A stretch of DNA of 64,000 nt, from NCBI GenBank assembly GCA_022606425.2, contig JAHDVF020001313.1, forward strand, positions 62,001-126,000, read 5' to 3'. This DNA comes from Lepidostoma basale. Lineage: Eukaryota > Arthropoda > Insecta > Trichoptera > Lepidostomatidae. The notes under the pieces were generated by a model. That model did no database searches, was not told the DNA's origin, and saw only the letters and a list, made by a program, of their open reading frames with translations. Numbering within the stretch: position 1 is the stretch's first letter; every line of letters starts with the position of its first letter. Shown one piece after another: positions 34,035-45,102 of this stretch. The position numbers and the translations under genes were made by a program.

Positions 34035-34794
34035 TTCATTACGATATTTGAACACGTGGAAAGTATTAATGAAGACAGAAAGGTGAAGAAAGTAATTAGA
34101 GAAAGCCTTAGGACAACGTGGCACGATCAAATCTAAAAATGTCGGTCACGCAAGGAGCCGAAGAAATCGACGTGCGTGCATGACACGATGTATGAATGCA
34201 GAGGAAACGCGAGAAGTATATCACGACAGAACAATCCGGAGAGATTCCCCAGTTGGGAGGTATTAAAACCATGTACTTGTTGATTGATCAATAAAAGATG
34301 GCGTGATGGTTAGTTAGTTAGTGATTATTATATTATCGCAAAGTACGCAGCTGGAGATTGCACACATGCTATCTGTCTTATTTAATAAAGGTAAGCTGTC
34401 TGTTGAAGAATTCTCTGTCAAACAAGGGTAGCTCAGACTTAAGATCGAATTACTTAATGGTTTGTTAAGGTCGTGCACAAACAAAGCGAGACAACAAGAA
34501 GCCTGTCAACGTGAGAAAAATGGCGGTAAAATCATGTATTTCAGTGTGGATTAGCAATTATTATCCCTCTCACTACCATCGTTATTATTTTAGTAATGCT
34601 TCTATTTTAAATCAAATTTGTTTTCAAAAATTTTCCTGTCAAATTTATGCATGAAGCTATAAACATCTAAAATTTCGCGTTTAACATTTTTTTATCGTGA
34701 TTTTGAGTATGTGATATATTGTTTTAACTCATTGAACGCTAAGGCATTTTAACACTGTTATTTAACACTGTAATTTAACACTGTAATTATTAGT

Positions 34795-34975
34795 ACTTAC
34801 AACAAATAGCCCAGGTTAATTTTTAAATTTGATTATTGTATCGAATTTTCAATGCGTTTTTATATTAGTCTTTCTTTTTTTAGTTTTTATTATTATATAT
34901 TTTTACACCTGAAGATGGAGGTATCCTCCGAAATTAGTGGATTAAACAAAGTTATTGTTTTAATTAATGGAACTT
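34795..34975 (+). repeat. Penelope-like repeat, family C copy 1
   Basis: Shares acaaatagcccaggttaat, attgtatcgaatttt and agtggattaaacaaa with 56815-56985. Contains CTGAAGA-T-GGAGG-TAT-CCTCC-GAAA at 34909-34933, then a deletion removes the GTC part. Confidence 0.65.
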
Positions 34976-36044
34976 TCATGTGTCATGTGTCACTATTTTT
35001 ATGTAAATTTTGTATGAAACTTTCAATAATAATGTATGTTCATTCGATAGTTCTAAATTACCATCCCTAAACAACCCCTCTCTAGTGATGAATTAAATAA
35101 TAAATTAAAATAAAATTATTAAATACACGAACATTTCATATAGGTATATATCATATGGAGATTTTTCTCATTGTCTGAGATACGTAAATCTTGAAGCAAA
35201 GGGTTATTGGTAATTTATTATCTTGGATAGAGGGCCGTTTTGCGGTCTGTGGTTAAAGCTCTTGTTAACATTCTCTACTCGTCGGATCTCGATAGCCTTG
35301 GATGTCGCTTTCTTTCGTCTCGTTTTGGTGAGTACTTACCTACTTCTGTTCGACATTTTGTTATTTTTAATGTAATTATAACCCCATTTACATTTATATT
35401 TTATGAAGACCAGAAGAGAATCGTACCATGCTCACATCATTGTTCTAACTTTTGACTTAGGTACTTCTGTTTCTACTTTTTTTCATACTTTTTTTAACGT
35501 AATTTACGATTTTCGAGTAAAATAACGTAGATCTGAAACGCCGAAAGCGACATATAGTGTATATGGAGCATTTTGTTTCTTCTATCATATATTCGCCTTC
35601 ACTTTTTGTTGTTGATTCATATTTGAATAAATATAAGTGCACTTAGTATTTTTACATTGATAAAATTATGTCATAATCGAAACATATCTGTGAAAAATGT
35701 AATAAAGTGTTTAAAAAAATGTAAAAAAAATGTAAAAAGGAGGGACATCTTATCAAATACATATTAGAGAGGCGAGCCCTATGAATCTGTCATTTTATGC
35801 ACCGTGAGGGCAGTTATATGCATGACATAATAGAGGGGGTGGTTGAGAAAACAAGTTATATAAGTTTCATATATTCTCCCGACGGCAATATATGAAACGG
35901 GTGTGCGCTTACATGAACTGCTTCTCATATGTGTTGAAGAGGGTTGAAGAAGATCGAGTGAAGTGGAAAATGACATGCTAGATTTGCTCCAAACCAATCC
36001 CTAGGATTTGAACAGCAAAGAAGACTTCGAGGGCTTTTAATTTC
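34976..36044. other. AT-rich interval, nothing recognised
   Basis: No gene or classified repeat. A gtgagt donor-like site occurs near 35329, but no coding sequence supports it. Confidence 0.3.
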
Positions 36045-36222
36045 TTATTCTTCTTCTTCTTCTCCTTATAGACCTTTGGTCTGTTCTTTAAATCAGGCTG
36101 GCCTCTCTTGGGAGGTTGACTCCCAACTATTTCTTCATCTCTTCGGCGGTCTTCCGGGGGGACGGCAGCCGGCAGAAATCTGATGCGCCACAGCGTGTGG
36201 GATTCTGGTGGGATCTATCCTC
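36045..36222 (-). mobile_element. L-GAA 3' end
   Basis: Starts with a cttcttcttctt tail in reverse, then gacctttggtctg, gggaggttgactcccaac and gatgcgccaca, shared with 39166 and 40220. Confidence 0.8.
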
Positions 36223-36420
36223 GGGCACCTTGAATAACGACAACAAGTTTTACAGTAAGTTCGACTCCCTGGCGTCCTACATAGTCCTCGTGATCCCGCG
36301 AGTCCTGGTCAATGCGATCACCGACCTTACCATTAAGGTGAGAGTAGAGAGGGAGAGGGCCTATGACGTATCTTCAGCGCCACAAAACCGAAACCCACCA
36401 GCTGAGAGAAGGTAACCCCT
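36223..36420 (+). other. Coding-like stretch, unidentified
   Basis: Joined abruptly to the 5' end of the L-GAA piece. Open plus-strand codons GTLNNDNKFYSKFDSLASYI and VLVNAITDLTIKVRVERERA. Base composition is richer in G+C than the surroundings. No family recognised. Confidence 0.25.
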
Positions 36421-36483
36421 TCCGAAAATCCATGGAAAAGTCAACGAAAAACCAATCCAATAACACTTTGCAGGAAATCACGG

Positions 36484-37145
36484 TGGCAATAAAGCAATCG
36501 CCACAGTGATGGCAGTGCACAATGGTGTTATTGTGCCGACCCCTATGTATGGAAGTGGAGCATGTAACTAGTAAAAGAAGGATGAAAGTATAATAAATGC
36601 AGTAGAAATGAGATCTCTAAGACGAATATGTGATAAATCTGTATATGATAGAGTTTCAAATGCAAATATTATATAAAAAGTGAATGCGGTGCGAATGAAA
36701 GTGTTATAAACTAAATAATGAAAGGATCATTAAGATTGTCTGGACACATGGAAAGAATGAGTGAAGACAGAATGGTGAAAAAGGTATATAAGTATATAAA
36801 CGACGTGAACGGAGCTAGAAATAGAGGAAAGGCGGGAGAAAACGTGGCACGATCAAATCAATCAAATATTGAATGTCGGTCCCATGAGGAGTCGGAGAAA
36901 TCGACTTGCGTGTTGTGACCACCGACATCCACTCTCATGGAGCGGTAAGAGAGAAAGACTTTAGGATTACCGTGTGAATACATTTATGACAAAATCCTTT
37001 GCCCTTTATTGTGTGCAATTGTTCATAAAAAATGTATAAATGAAGAGGAAGCGAAAGAAGTATGTCAGGACAGAACAGTGTGGCGGTTAATTATGATGCC
37101 TAACCCCCCAGGAAGACAGCGTAATGGTTAGTAAGTAAGTTAGTT
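36484..37145 (+). mobile_element. L-TTAG 3' part with internal insertion
   Basis: Follows the long copy from the gtgcacaatggtgtt block (55026 equivalent) to the gtaatggttagtaagtaag tail, with many indels. At 36914-37031 about 118 bp of unrelated sequence replaces catgacacg; no similarity to that insert was found elsewhere in the window. Confidence 0.85.
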
Positions 37146-37148
37146 ACA

Positions 37149-37523
37149 AGGAAGATTATGTACTCTCAGCTTACCCAAGGGAAACGCTCACACGGTGGCC
37201 AGAGGAAACGCTTTAGGGACTCCCTTAAAGGAAACCTACAAAAGACTGGTATCGGCTTTGATTGCTGGGAAAAGACTGCAGAGGACAGACCTAGGTGGAG
37301 AACAGCAGTACATAAAGGCACACAAGATTTTGAAGCACAGCGCAGAGACGACGTCGCAGAAAGGAGAAGGAGAAAGGAGAAACCACTGGGAGACGGTGAC
37401 GGCCCCATTACAAGCGCCTTCCCCTGCCCCAGATGCCCCAGAATATGTGGGTCCAGGTGACACAACTGTGAAAGACAGTCTTCCTCAGACACGAGGGACA
37501 GCCGATGATGATGATGATGAGTT
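37149..37523 (+). mobile_element. RTE-like LINE 3' end with zinc-finger-like carboxy end
   Basis: Codons YSQLTQGKRSHGGQRKRFRD, SLKGNLQKTG, DCWEKTAEDRPRWRTAVHKG and FPCPRCPRICGSR, then stop and a gatgatgatgatgat tail. This is the widespread animal LINE ending (KR..D.LK.....C..DR..WR..V..G ... C..CGR.C.SR). It is inserted directly behind the tail of the L-TTAG copy. Confidence 0.85.
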
Positions 37524-37582
37524 AGCCTTAGCCAACATAACCAACGTCAGGGGAACCTGTCACGGCACTATAAGAAATATAA
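37524..37582 (+). mobile_element. L-Bov terminal fragment
   Basis: ccaacgtcaggggaacctgt and cacggcactataagaa match the terminal sequences at 356-452 and 21620-21655. Confidence 0.5.
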
Positions 37583-38085
37583 ATTGATTTTTGACGAAAT
37601 ATTATAGAATAGTTTGAATTTTGCTAATTTAAGAGCTCGCTCTTATTATTATGTCATTTGCAGTGGACTGGATAAAAAATGTTTGTTTTAAGTACCGCGC
37701 GGCTCCGCAGTTGCAATTTGTTCTGCCGGTAGCCCTGCAGTCTGCATTTATGTCCACGGGGAAAATTAAATAACAATAAAGTCGACCGACAGTCGCCGTC
37801 ACAAATGCGAGCAAATATTATAATAATGACGGAGTTTTCTCCCTGACAACGTCATGTATTATGAATACGTAAAGTTCCTCTATTCCATTAGAAAACACTT
37901 TGATGGGGCATTATTACAGCGAAGCCGTGACACATTAGTATTACTTTATCAAGTTGTCATACTTATAGTGTTTGTATCCAACACCACTTATTTGTAAAGT
38001 TTTCTTGCCGTGGGATACTCGAGATAATTACATCAATTTAATAATTATGAAATTTTATTATTTCTAATACAATGAACGTGAATAT
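37583..38085. other. AT-rich interval, nothing recognised
   Basis: No gene or classified repeat seen. Confidence 0.3.
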
Positions 38086-38325
38086 GGATAAACCAAGAAT
38101 GGTTATGAAAGTATAAGTTAACAATGTGAATGGATTGCGGAGTCGAGGAAGACCGAGGAAAACATGGCATGACCAAATTAATCTAATTTTAAAGAGCCTA
38201 CTTATTTGTATGACGCGCTGTATGAATGTGGAGGAACTAAAGAGGTCTGTCCGGAAAGAGTGGTGTGACGGTCCATTATCTCCGCCTACCCTTTCGGAAA
38301 TGGCGTGATGGTATGTTGTTGTTTG
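38086..38325 (+). mobile_element. L-TTAG 3' end
   Basis: GRPRKTWHDQIN codons at about 38137-38180, then cctaccctttcgg and ggcgtgatgg. Internal deletion around 38190. Only a degenerate tail remains. Confidence 0.8.
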
Positions 38326-38635
38326 ATTAAACAGGTAATTAAAAACGGACTACATTACTTTCTTACATATTGCATATTAAAGTGATTTGGGGGTTACCTG
38401 CGATTTATATCTTTCTAGTATAACCACTTTCAAAGTTTAGGAAGGTGCCTCCACGTGTGGTTTTAGTTAAACAATAATACTCGCCACTTTAACGCCACGC
38501 AATAGAAAAAAGAGACATAAAGCCCCTTTTACTCGTAGAAATATATACCTGTATGCATATAATATTATAGAAACCTTTTCTGAACCCTTTACAGTACGAG
38601 TGGCCACCTTTTTTTTTAATATAGGTCGTTTTGAA

Positions 38636-38840
38636 GCCAATTACTGTATAAAATTATTTTTTTTAGCTATTATATTGATTTTCGTGACATGTGATAGGTA
38701 GCCAATCTATCGCCATTTTATTGTCGCATAAATTCTACACCAGACCAAAGATAGTGTGACAATCACACTGCCATCGTCGGGAATCGAACCCGGGACCTTC
38801 AGTATGGAAGTCAGAGCTCTTACCACTTGCCACGAAGGTT
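38636..38840 (-). mobile_element. SINE-1, copy 2 (best tRNA-like head)
   Basis: Minus strand: ccttcgtggcaagtggtaag (A box region), GGGTTCGATTCCCG (perfect B box), gtgtgattgtcacactatc, and a body ending in agctaaaaaaaataatttta. The best copy for defining the head. Confidence 0.9.
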
Positions 38841-38944
38841 GTTGTCAATATCACCAATCATACTTAGCATGCCTTTAAATATGATATTAGTTTTATACAA
38901 TTTAGATAATCTGAACAATCTCACACTAACACAAATACCATACT

Positions 38945-39080
38945 CTTAATACCAGGTCTTAGACTTGGACTAGAATCTTTAGGATTTAAGAGGTTCAGCC
39001 CTAATGGTTATTCCTCTTACATCTGTAGGAAACATTATAAGAAATGTGATTTGATGGCTAAATGTGTGGCCCGGAGTGCT
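38945..39080 (+). pseudogene. FLYWCH-like zinc-finger fragment, copy 1
   Basis: Open codons GFKRFSPNGYSSYICRKHYK, then KCDLMAKCVARSAPS and stop. The pattern NGY.Y....K..KC...C.AR resembles FLYWCH-type zinc fingers, which occur in Mutator-like and other transposases and in insect gene families. A diverged copy at 49598-49722 indicates a repeated element. Assignment is tentative. Confidence 0.4.
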
Positions 39081-39165
39081 CCTTCGAATTGAAGACCAAT
39101 TGAGACAGTCTAATTTGACCATATCTCAATAGTACAGTTAAGGCTATGTTTGAGAATTACAAAAA

Positions 39166-39590
39166 TTCTTATTCTTCTTCTTTAAGACCTTTGGTCTGTA
39201 CCTCTAGTCAGGGAGTCCAATAACATAGTCATACTTCTTGGGAGGTTGACTCCCAGCTATCCCTTCATCTCTTTGACGGTTGTCCGTGGGGACGGGAGCC
39301 AACAGGAATCTGATGCGCCATAAAGTTTGGGATTCTGGAGGGATCCACCCTCTGCAAGTACGCATTGCAGTATCTTCTGCGTTGTCTGTCCCATCTTACG
39401 ATATCTTTTACCTTTGCAGATTTCGCGGATAGCCATGTTCCTCACCTTATCTTGAAAAGTCTTTCCTGCTATCATCCTCAGCATCCTCTTTAGCCTTCGT
39501 TCTTTTGGTATCCGCTCTGGTCCCAATGCTATATGTCAGTATAGGCCTTACGCAGATTTTGTATTCTAACCTTACTGTCAGTTCTTATTT
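39166..39590 (-). mobile_element. L-GAA 3' part
   Basis: Minus strand encodes GPERIPKERRLKRMLRMIAG, KTFQDKVRNMAIREIC and MGQTTQKILQCVLAEGGSLQ. It begins at a cttcttctt tail. It contains the segment that follows the RT domain. Confidence 0.82.
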
Positions 39591-39777
39591 AATGTGCTGT
39601 TCGAATGTTGTAGATTGAAATCTTTCGGAATTGAATTCCCTGTTAATTATTTTACTCCGCATTCCGACTACAGTATTTGATAAACGTGTTTACGCGTGAT
39701 ATATGGAAATGTGTGATTTAGAAGCTAATTCGAAGAAGTTAAATTACTGACATGTCGGGAGCAGTCTGATGTAAACA

Positions 39778-39850
39778 ATTATTTTGGCGGCACGATGTGG
39801 GGACGGCGCGGGCGCCCGCAGTGACGCGACGCGACGGACGGCGCTAAGTA
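39778..39850. other. Very GC-rich 70-bp patch
   Basis: ggggacggcgcgggcgccc and gacgcgacgcgacggacgg stand out against AT-rich flanks. No open frame or known promoter motif. It could be a CpG-rich start site for the AT-rich DNA that follows, or an insertion remnant. Confidence 0.3.
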
Positions 39851-40219
39851 GGGCCATGCAGCGTGTAATAACATACATATAATGAAGTTATTTCAAATAA
39901 TAACCAATGGGCTCTTTCACTTTGAATTGATTCGCATTCATTACGAAGGCAGAATGCACGCCAATTTATGACATTAATACGAAACGACAATGAAGTGACA
40001 ATCTGAAACAATTTTGCGCAATTGAAGTCGCGTAATTGGAACAATTTCCAGTTGCGTAATTGGAGCAATTGATATTGTCGTCGCGATCTTCAAAATGAAA
40101 GTCGAAAAACAAAATGCTCAACTGTTTGGTACTTAGGTAATCTATTGTGATTTTTTTCGGCGGTGATGTACCATGTATTATATTATATATTTATTATACA
40201 TATATTATTGAAAAAAATA

Positions 40220-40482
40220 TCTTCTTCTTCTTCTTTTAGACCTTTGATCTGTTCCTGTAGTTGGGCTGCCCTCTCTTGAGAGGTTGACCCAGCTATCCCT
40301 CGTCTCTCTCTTCGGTGATCTTCCGGGATGCCAAGAGACGGTAGCGAACAGGAATCTGATACGCCACAACGTTTAAGATTTTGGATCGATCCATCCTCTG
40401 CACGTGCGCATTCCAGTATCTTCTGCGTTGTCTCTCCCATCTTGCGATACCTTCTACCTTGCAGATTTAGCGGATAGCCTTA
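40220..40482 (-). mobile_element. L-GAA 3' end
   Basis: Reverse copy with cttcttcttcttctt tail, gacctttgatctgttcc and ccatcttgcgataccttct. Minus-strand codons MGETTQKILECARAEDGSIQ. Confidence 0.8.
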
Positions 40483-40570
40483 TGCATAGATAGTGTTTAA
40501 TCAATATAACCCGTTAAATTTAAAAAAATTAAAACTTTTTTTTATGTATCACAATTGTAATTTTATTTTT

Positions 40571-40612
40571 CGCCACAGCTTTTTCATCAACCTATGTTGA
40601 CATCATCAGCAG
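40571..40612 (-). ncRNA. Hammerhead-like motif at the PLE 3' end
   Basis: Minus strand: CTGATGA (40609-40603), one extra T, GTCAAC-ATAG-GTTGAT, GAAAA, AGCT, GTG. Compared with the plus-strand partner, the last helix II base and the GTC have mutated. It lies directly downstream of the endonuclease end. Confidence 0.6.
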
Positions 40613-40624
40613 ATTACATTAATT

Positions 40625-40860
40625 GTATGAAATTTTGTATTCATATAACTTTTTCAAAAATGATCGACTCGTCTCACCAATATACATGGCATCACAATCC
40701 TCATAATTAATCTGGTAGATTCCACTTTGGTTGAATATATTACGTTTGTCTTTAGAATTTCCAAGAATTTGTCTTTAATTGTTTTGGGTGTAGAATGCAG
40801 GCTTTATATCTTCGGGCAGAAGATTTCTGATATTATCGGAAACTCCATCCAAAAATAAAA
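40625..40860 (-). pseudogene. Penelope-type GIY-YIG endonuclease, carboxy end
   Basis: Minus-strand codons read VSDNIRNLLPEDIKPAFYTQ, then after one stop QILGNSKDKRNIFNQSGIYQ and INYEDCDAMYIGETSRSFLK. LGN.KDK upstream of GIYxI...C...YIGxTxR is the signature of the endonuclease of Penelope-like retroelements, which nicks the target DNA. A single in-frame TAA breaks an otherwise open 70-codon stretch. The RT part is absent. Confidence 0.88.
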
Positions 40861-41015
40861 AACCCCTCCATTGGTATATAGTCCAACCTTTTGGAGAATA
40901 AACATATTTGCGGATAAGTGAAATTTTTTTTGTTTTATTCATTAAGTTAACATCTTTCGAAAGTCATCTTATACTGATTTTACAAAATTTGACAGCTCAT
41001 ATATTATTATAACAC

Positions 41016-41051
41016 CTGATGATGTCAACATAGGTTGACGAAACCGCTGTC
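41016..41051 (+). ncRNA. Hammerhead-like motif, partner copy
   Basis: CTGATGA (41016-41022), extra T, GTCAAC-ATAG-GTTGAC perfect 6-bp helix II, GAAAC (41040-41044), CGCT loop, GTC (41049-41051). Both conserved boxes and the cleavage triplet GTC are intact. Helix I with the flanks is not convincing, and the extra base is non-canonical. Confidence 0.65.
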
Positions 41052-41204
41052 GCGAAAAGTAAAAACATACTTGTGATACATAAAACAAAGTTTTTATTTT
41101 TATTTTGTTATGTTAAAGCTTCCTAATTTTTCGGCCAAAACAATGGACTATTCAATATATGTATTATGTAATATATTATAAATCAAATACTTATCATTGG
41201 TGTT

Positions 41205-41555
41205 GATGTAAGGACAGACATAGTCAGAAACAAAAAAGTATTGAGGACTTCCGAGATGAAAACATCGAGGATGATGGCAGGTAAAACTATAAGAGATGGC
41301 TTGGGGAACACCAGAATAAAATATACATGTGAAGCTGAGGATATCGTCAGATGGAATAGGTAGCGAAGAAGGGACTGGTCATGTCCAAAGAATGGACACC
41401 ACTAGACTTCCGTATATTGCATTACATAATCAACCATATGGGACTCGTCCTCATGGAAGACCACATAAAATATGGAAGGACAACTGGAAATCCACCACCA
41501 AGAGGAGCAACCCCCTAGAAAAAATATGACATAGGTCTATAGCAAGAAAAAAGCT
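41205..41555 (+). mobile_element. L-GAA 3' part
   Basis: Codons VLRTSEMKTSRMMAGKTIRD (across one frame change), HVQRMDTTRLPYIALHNQPY, GTRPHGRPHKIWKDNWKSTT. Close to 51237-51825. Confidence 0.82.
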
Positions 41556-43345
41556 TTTCGAAGACATACCATATTATTCGGGAGTTAGTTTAAGATTTAA
41601 ACGAGGTAATTCCAACCGTTATTTATATTATATGAAAACACATTTTGATTTCTTGGGAAACATTTTGATTTTGTATGATTTTGTATGATTTTACAAAATA
41701 GAGATCAGATAAAAAAAATGAGTCAAATTTATATACCTAAGAAAAACTTATTTATATGTATACATATTGACATTTTGTGAAACAGCCATTTAAAAAAAAA
41801 ACTATACAACTTGATTCTATCTGATCTTTCCTCTATACCAACTCCAAAATGTATATTTTATGGTAGTATTATCTTATTACCAACTAATTATTATTATTTA
41901 CCAATTCATGAAACTAGACATTACTAATTTTTCTTAAAATTTACTTTTGTATTGGTCTCGGATTGTTACTGAGAGACGTATGCTATTTGATATACTCGTA
42001 TTTTCATTCAATAAATTGTGTTTTTCCTTTTTGAATGTCAAGCTCCGCTCACGTGCCATTTGCGAATTTAAAGCATACACGTGTAACTTTTCCCAGACAG
42101 AGGTGTGTCTACAGTGAAAAGATCATTAGAGTGCCCTTGACAACAACTTTACTTTCTTCAGATCAGAACCCGCGGTACTAGCAAAATATTTGTCATAAAT
42201 AATTTTCGGGTATAAATAATCCTATCGATCGTCTCAAGTAATAATGCTGTATCTTCAAATCGAAATAAAAATATATGTGTTTAGTGAACTTTCTTGTTCA
42301 GAATTACTACTATGCATATGATTTATTAAGCTTTTATAATCAATTAGGTATTTACGTGAATGGAGCACAATCTTGTTGGGGATAGAGGAAAATATTAAAT
42401 CTAAGAACAAACATTCTTCCAATGGGTGATGGTTAATTATAATATTATAGTTCGTTTTAATTAGAATGTAAGCAACGTTCCCTTTAATTTTTCGAAGGCT
42501 ATGAGCGCAAAAGACATTGACTGTGCAACTTTAAAAGGAAATAAATAAAAATATGGGCCACATAACGGTTTTTAAACATACCTAAACAATCGGTTAATTT
42601 TTAATAATGACAATAATTATTGAAATTAAACTGGATTAAATGTGGCCTAGATACCCTTTTGCCTTTTTATTTTTTTTTTGGTATGCATTTTCCAGCTAAT
42701 GAAAGTCCCGCGTGAATGGGGGGGCGGGCCTAGGGATTGTTTGAGCGAAGCTGACGAAGGGTCGCCGCTGCGTCCTATAACAGCTTCGGGTAAGCGGCGG
42801 GTAACCTTCTATGTCTTTATTTAACTGTAAGTTTGTTCATTTGTATGTGTATTAACAATCACTGTATGTTATCCTACAATAAATAAATGACAATAATTAA
42901 CAACACTTTATAAATTTATTTAATTTAATAATTGAAAAAGTGAATTCTATATGTAATACATAAGTAGAGAAACGGTATGAGCGTACCGATATCAGTTCTC
43001 ATTCTCACAGTTTTTCTCTTCCTAACGCCCTTATATCCTAACGCTAGTGTAACTTTTATGCGCTCTGTTGTATTGTACGATTTAGGTTATATTGAAAAAC
43101 GCGCATGTGCGCGCACACGTGAGTTTTTCTTCAAATTTAAAAAAAATGTATTATGATTCAAGTCTCACCTCACCACAGTATTTATAAAATGCGTTAGGCA
43201 TTCATTGAATAAATTAATCAGTTTGTAAATATTACTCAGGAAGCAAAAATAATTACTTTGAAAATTTAATATTAAATTTGAAGTAATTTAAATGTAAATT
43301 TGAATAAATTGAAAAATACTTTGTATTTACTTACAACACTTTATC
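41556..43345. other. No gene; G-rich patch at 42705-42800
   Basis: Mostly AT-rich without recognised repeats. At 42715-42735 gaatgggggggcgggcc followed by tagggattg contains several G runs and could form a G-quadruplex. Confidence 0.35.
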
Positions 43346-43460
43346 TTTTTCTTAATTGCAGTCATGTTTCGGTCCTTTTACGTTTGCATAAAATTTAGCA
43401 ATTTGCATAGAAGAAGGACCAAATAAGGACCGAAACATGCCTGCAATTAAAATAATAATA
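43346..43460. repeat. Penelope-like hairpin repeat, family F
   Basis: gcagtcatgtttcggtcc / ggaccgaaacatgcctgc are inverted. Each arm holds GGACC-GAAAC-AT-G(A/C)C, a near-miss of GTC. The upstream CTGANGA has become agaAGA. Confidence 0.5.
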
Positions 43461-43729
43461 AAATGTCGTGATAGTGCATTTCTATTTATTCAAATGTGAA
43501 TTCATAGCACAAAATGAATGCGAATATAGCAGAAATTAAACTTTACAGTATGTACATCTAAAAAGTAACTGAAACATGCCTGTGGAAAGAAAAATAAAAT
43601 GTCATGAAAATGCAAAGTTTAATTCTATTTATTCGAATTACTGTTTATTACAACAACAACAAAAAAAGATTTCAAATGTGTCTTGTTGATCTTGATTGAA
43701 TTTTTTATTATTTTTTTATTAGTTTATTT

Positions 43730-44227
43730 AACTAACTAACTAACATACCATCACGCCGTCTCCGCGGAGGGTTAGGCAGAAATAATGGAACGCCACACTG
43801 TTCTGTCCTGACATACGTCTCTCGCTTCCTCTAGATTCATACATCTTGTCATGCACGCACGTCGATTTTTCCGACTCCTCACGTCACCGACATTCAATAT
43901 TTGATTGATTTGATCGTGCCACGTTTTCCTCGGCCTTCCTCTATTTCTAGCTCCGTTCACGCCGTTTACATATACCTTCTTTACCATTCGGTCTTCACTC
44001 ATTCTTTCCATGTGTCCAAACCATCTTAATGACCCTTTCCTTATTTTGTTCATAACACTTTCATTTGCACCACATTCACTTCTTATACTTGCATTTGTCA
44101 CTCTATCATAAACAGATTTGCCACACATTCGTCTTAGAGATCTCATTTCTACTGCATTTATTCTACTTTCATCCTTCTTTTGCCAGTTCCATGCTTCACT
44201 TCCATACATAAGGGTCGGCACAAGAAC
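43730..44227 (-). mobile_element. L-TTAG 3' part, long open frame
   Basis: 149 open codons on the minus strand: PTLMYGSEAWNWQKKDESRI, EMRSLRRMCGKSVYDRVTNA, GSLRWFGHMERMSEDRMVKK, GARNRGRPRKTWHDQINQIL, CMNLEEARDVCQDRTVWRSI. Includes the tail at 43730-43745. After the RT copy at 54.1 kb this is the best-kept piece, truncated within the region after the RT. Confidence 0.92.
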
Positions 44228-44679
44228 ACCATCATTAGTCTAATTCGACGTTCTTAATTAATACAATAAATGTGTGTTGGATAATAAGGGTACAGCAGAC
44301 ATCACCCTATTATATTCTTGGATTACTAACTAGACGATATAGAGGCACTAGAACGAGACGAGTGGGTGGGTAATGGGGCGGCTCTTAAATGCATTCATGA
44401 CTACCCGTATTACGGAGGAACCATACTTGATGATATACCTGAAGTCACCCCCCTCCCCCACCCCACACTATTCAGGCCAAGAAACGGTCATTCCATTTTC
44501 TCTTGAGTATATCCGATAAAAGCTTTTCAATATTACCTTAATCGATTATTCTACATTTTTCATTAGTAAAACTGCATGACATTAAAAAAATAAAACAAAA
44601 TTCTTATATATTTGCCATAACTTTGTGTAGCGGATTCATTGAACAATGTGTATTATTATACTTTGTAAACAACACAAAC
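44228..44679. other. No gene or classified repeat
   Basis: A cccccctcccccaccccac tract lies near 44448-44466. Otherwise featureless. Confidence 0.3.
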
Positions 44680-44995
44680 TTTAAAAAAATATATAATTAA
44701 AATTCAAACACGTTTCGGACACAGAAGCCATTTCTCAGTGTTTTGTTAGTTTTACTTTTGTATATACAAAATAAATATTTAAACAATTTTTATTCATGAA
44801 TGTGTTCAGTTTTGAGAGATATTAAAATTTGACAGATTTTAATATCTGTCAAAACTGACCACAATCATGAAAAATTTGTTTAAATATTTATTTTGTATAT
44901 ACAACAACTATCAAAATTCTGATGAAGGGCTTCTGGGTCCGAAACATTATTGTATTTAAATTTTATTTAAAAAAAAGTTTGTGTTGTTTAGATTG
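44680..44995. repeat. Penelope-like long palindrome, family G
   Basis: Two arms of about 140 bp face each other around 44830 (ttgtatatacaaaataaata in both, and a centre gacagattttaatatctgtc). The right arm holds CTGATGA-A-GGGC...GTCC-GAAAC at 44919-44945; the left arm, minus strand, holds GAAAC-GT-GTT. Confidence 0.7.
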
Positions 44996-45102
44996 TAATA
45001 AAATTGTTAAAATAAAATAAAATTTTGTTTGTCGCAGGTTACATAATAAAGTGATCTGGATGTTACATATGTATATCTGGATATTATATAGCCTATCAGA
45101 CT

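Larger units (their letters stand above)
33535..34322 (+). mobile_element. L-TTAG copy split by a Penelope-like hairpin
   Basis: L-TTAG sequence runs from about 33535 to 33653 (gatatagtgccaaatgaaaa, gaatgctgtgcgaatgaaag) and resumes at about 34036 (tttgaacacgtggaaag, acaacgtggcacgatcaaat, cgtgcatgacacgatgtatg), ending in TTAG units at 34306-34322. A further 60-bp foreign stretch (34237-34297) interrupts its last part. Confidence 0.85.
40535..41110 (-). mobile_element. Penelope-like element remnant with inverted ends
   Basis: Both ends carry inverted copies of about 80-90 bp (tatgtatcacaattgtaat ... and ... cttgtgatacataaaac), each with a hammerhead-like core. Between them, on the minus strand, lies the end of a GIY-YIG endonuclease. 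On that strand the order is inverted long-terminal-type repeat, coding end, second repeat, as in Penelope-like elements. No RT domain remains, so this is a 5'-truncated copy. Confidence 0.85.

Noticed and set aside
38770..38840. tRNA gene
   Set aside because: A and B boxes are good but the cloverleaf is incomplete, and four diverged copies with a shared non-tRNA body make it a SINE.
40571..41051. Helix I in the Penelope-flanking motifs
   Set aside because: Bases outside the core do not pair convincingly, so I claim only the core and helices II and III there.
43370..43450. Family F as an intact hammerhead
   Set aside because: The triplet reads GAC/GCC, not GTH, and the 5' box and helix II no longer pair.
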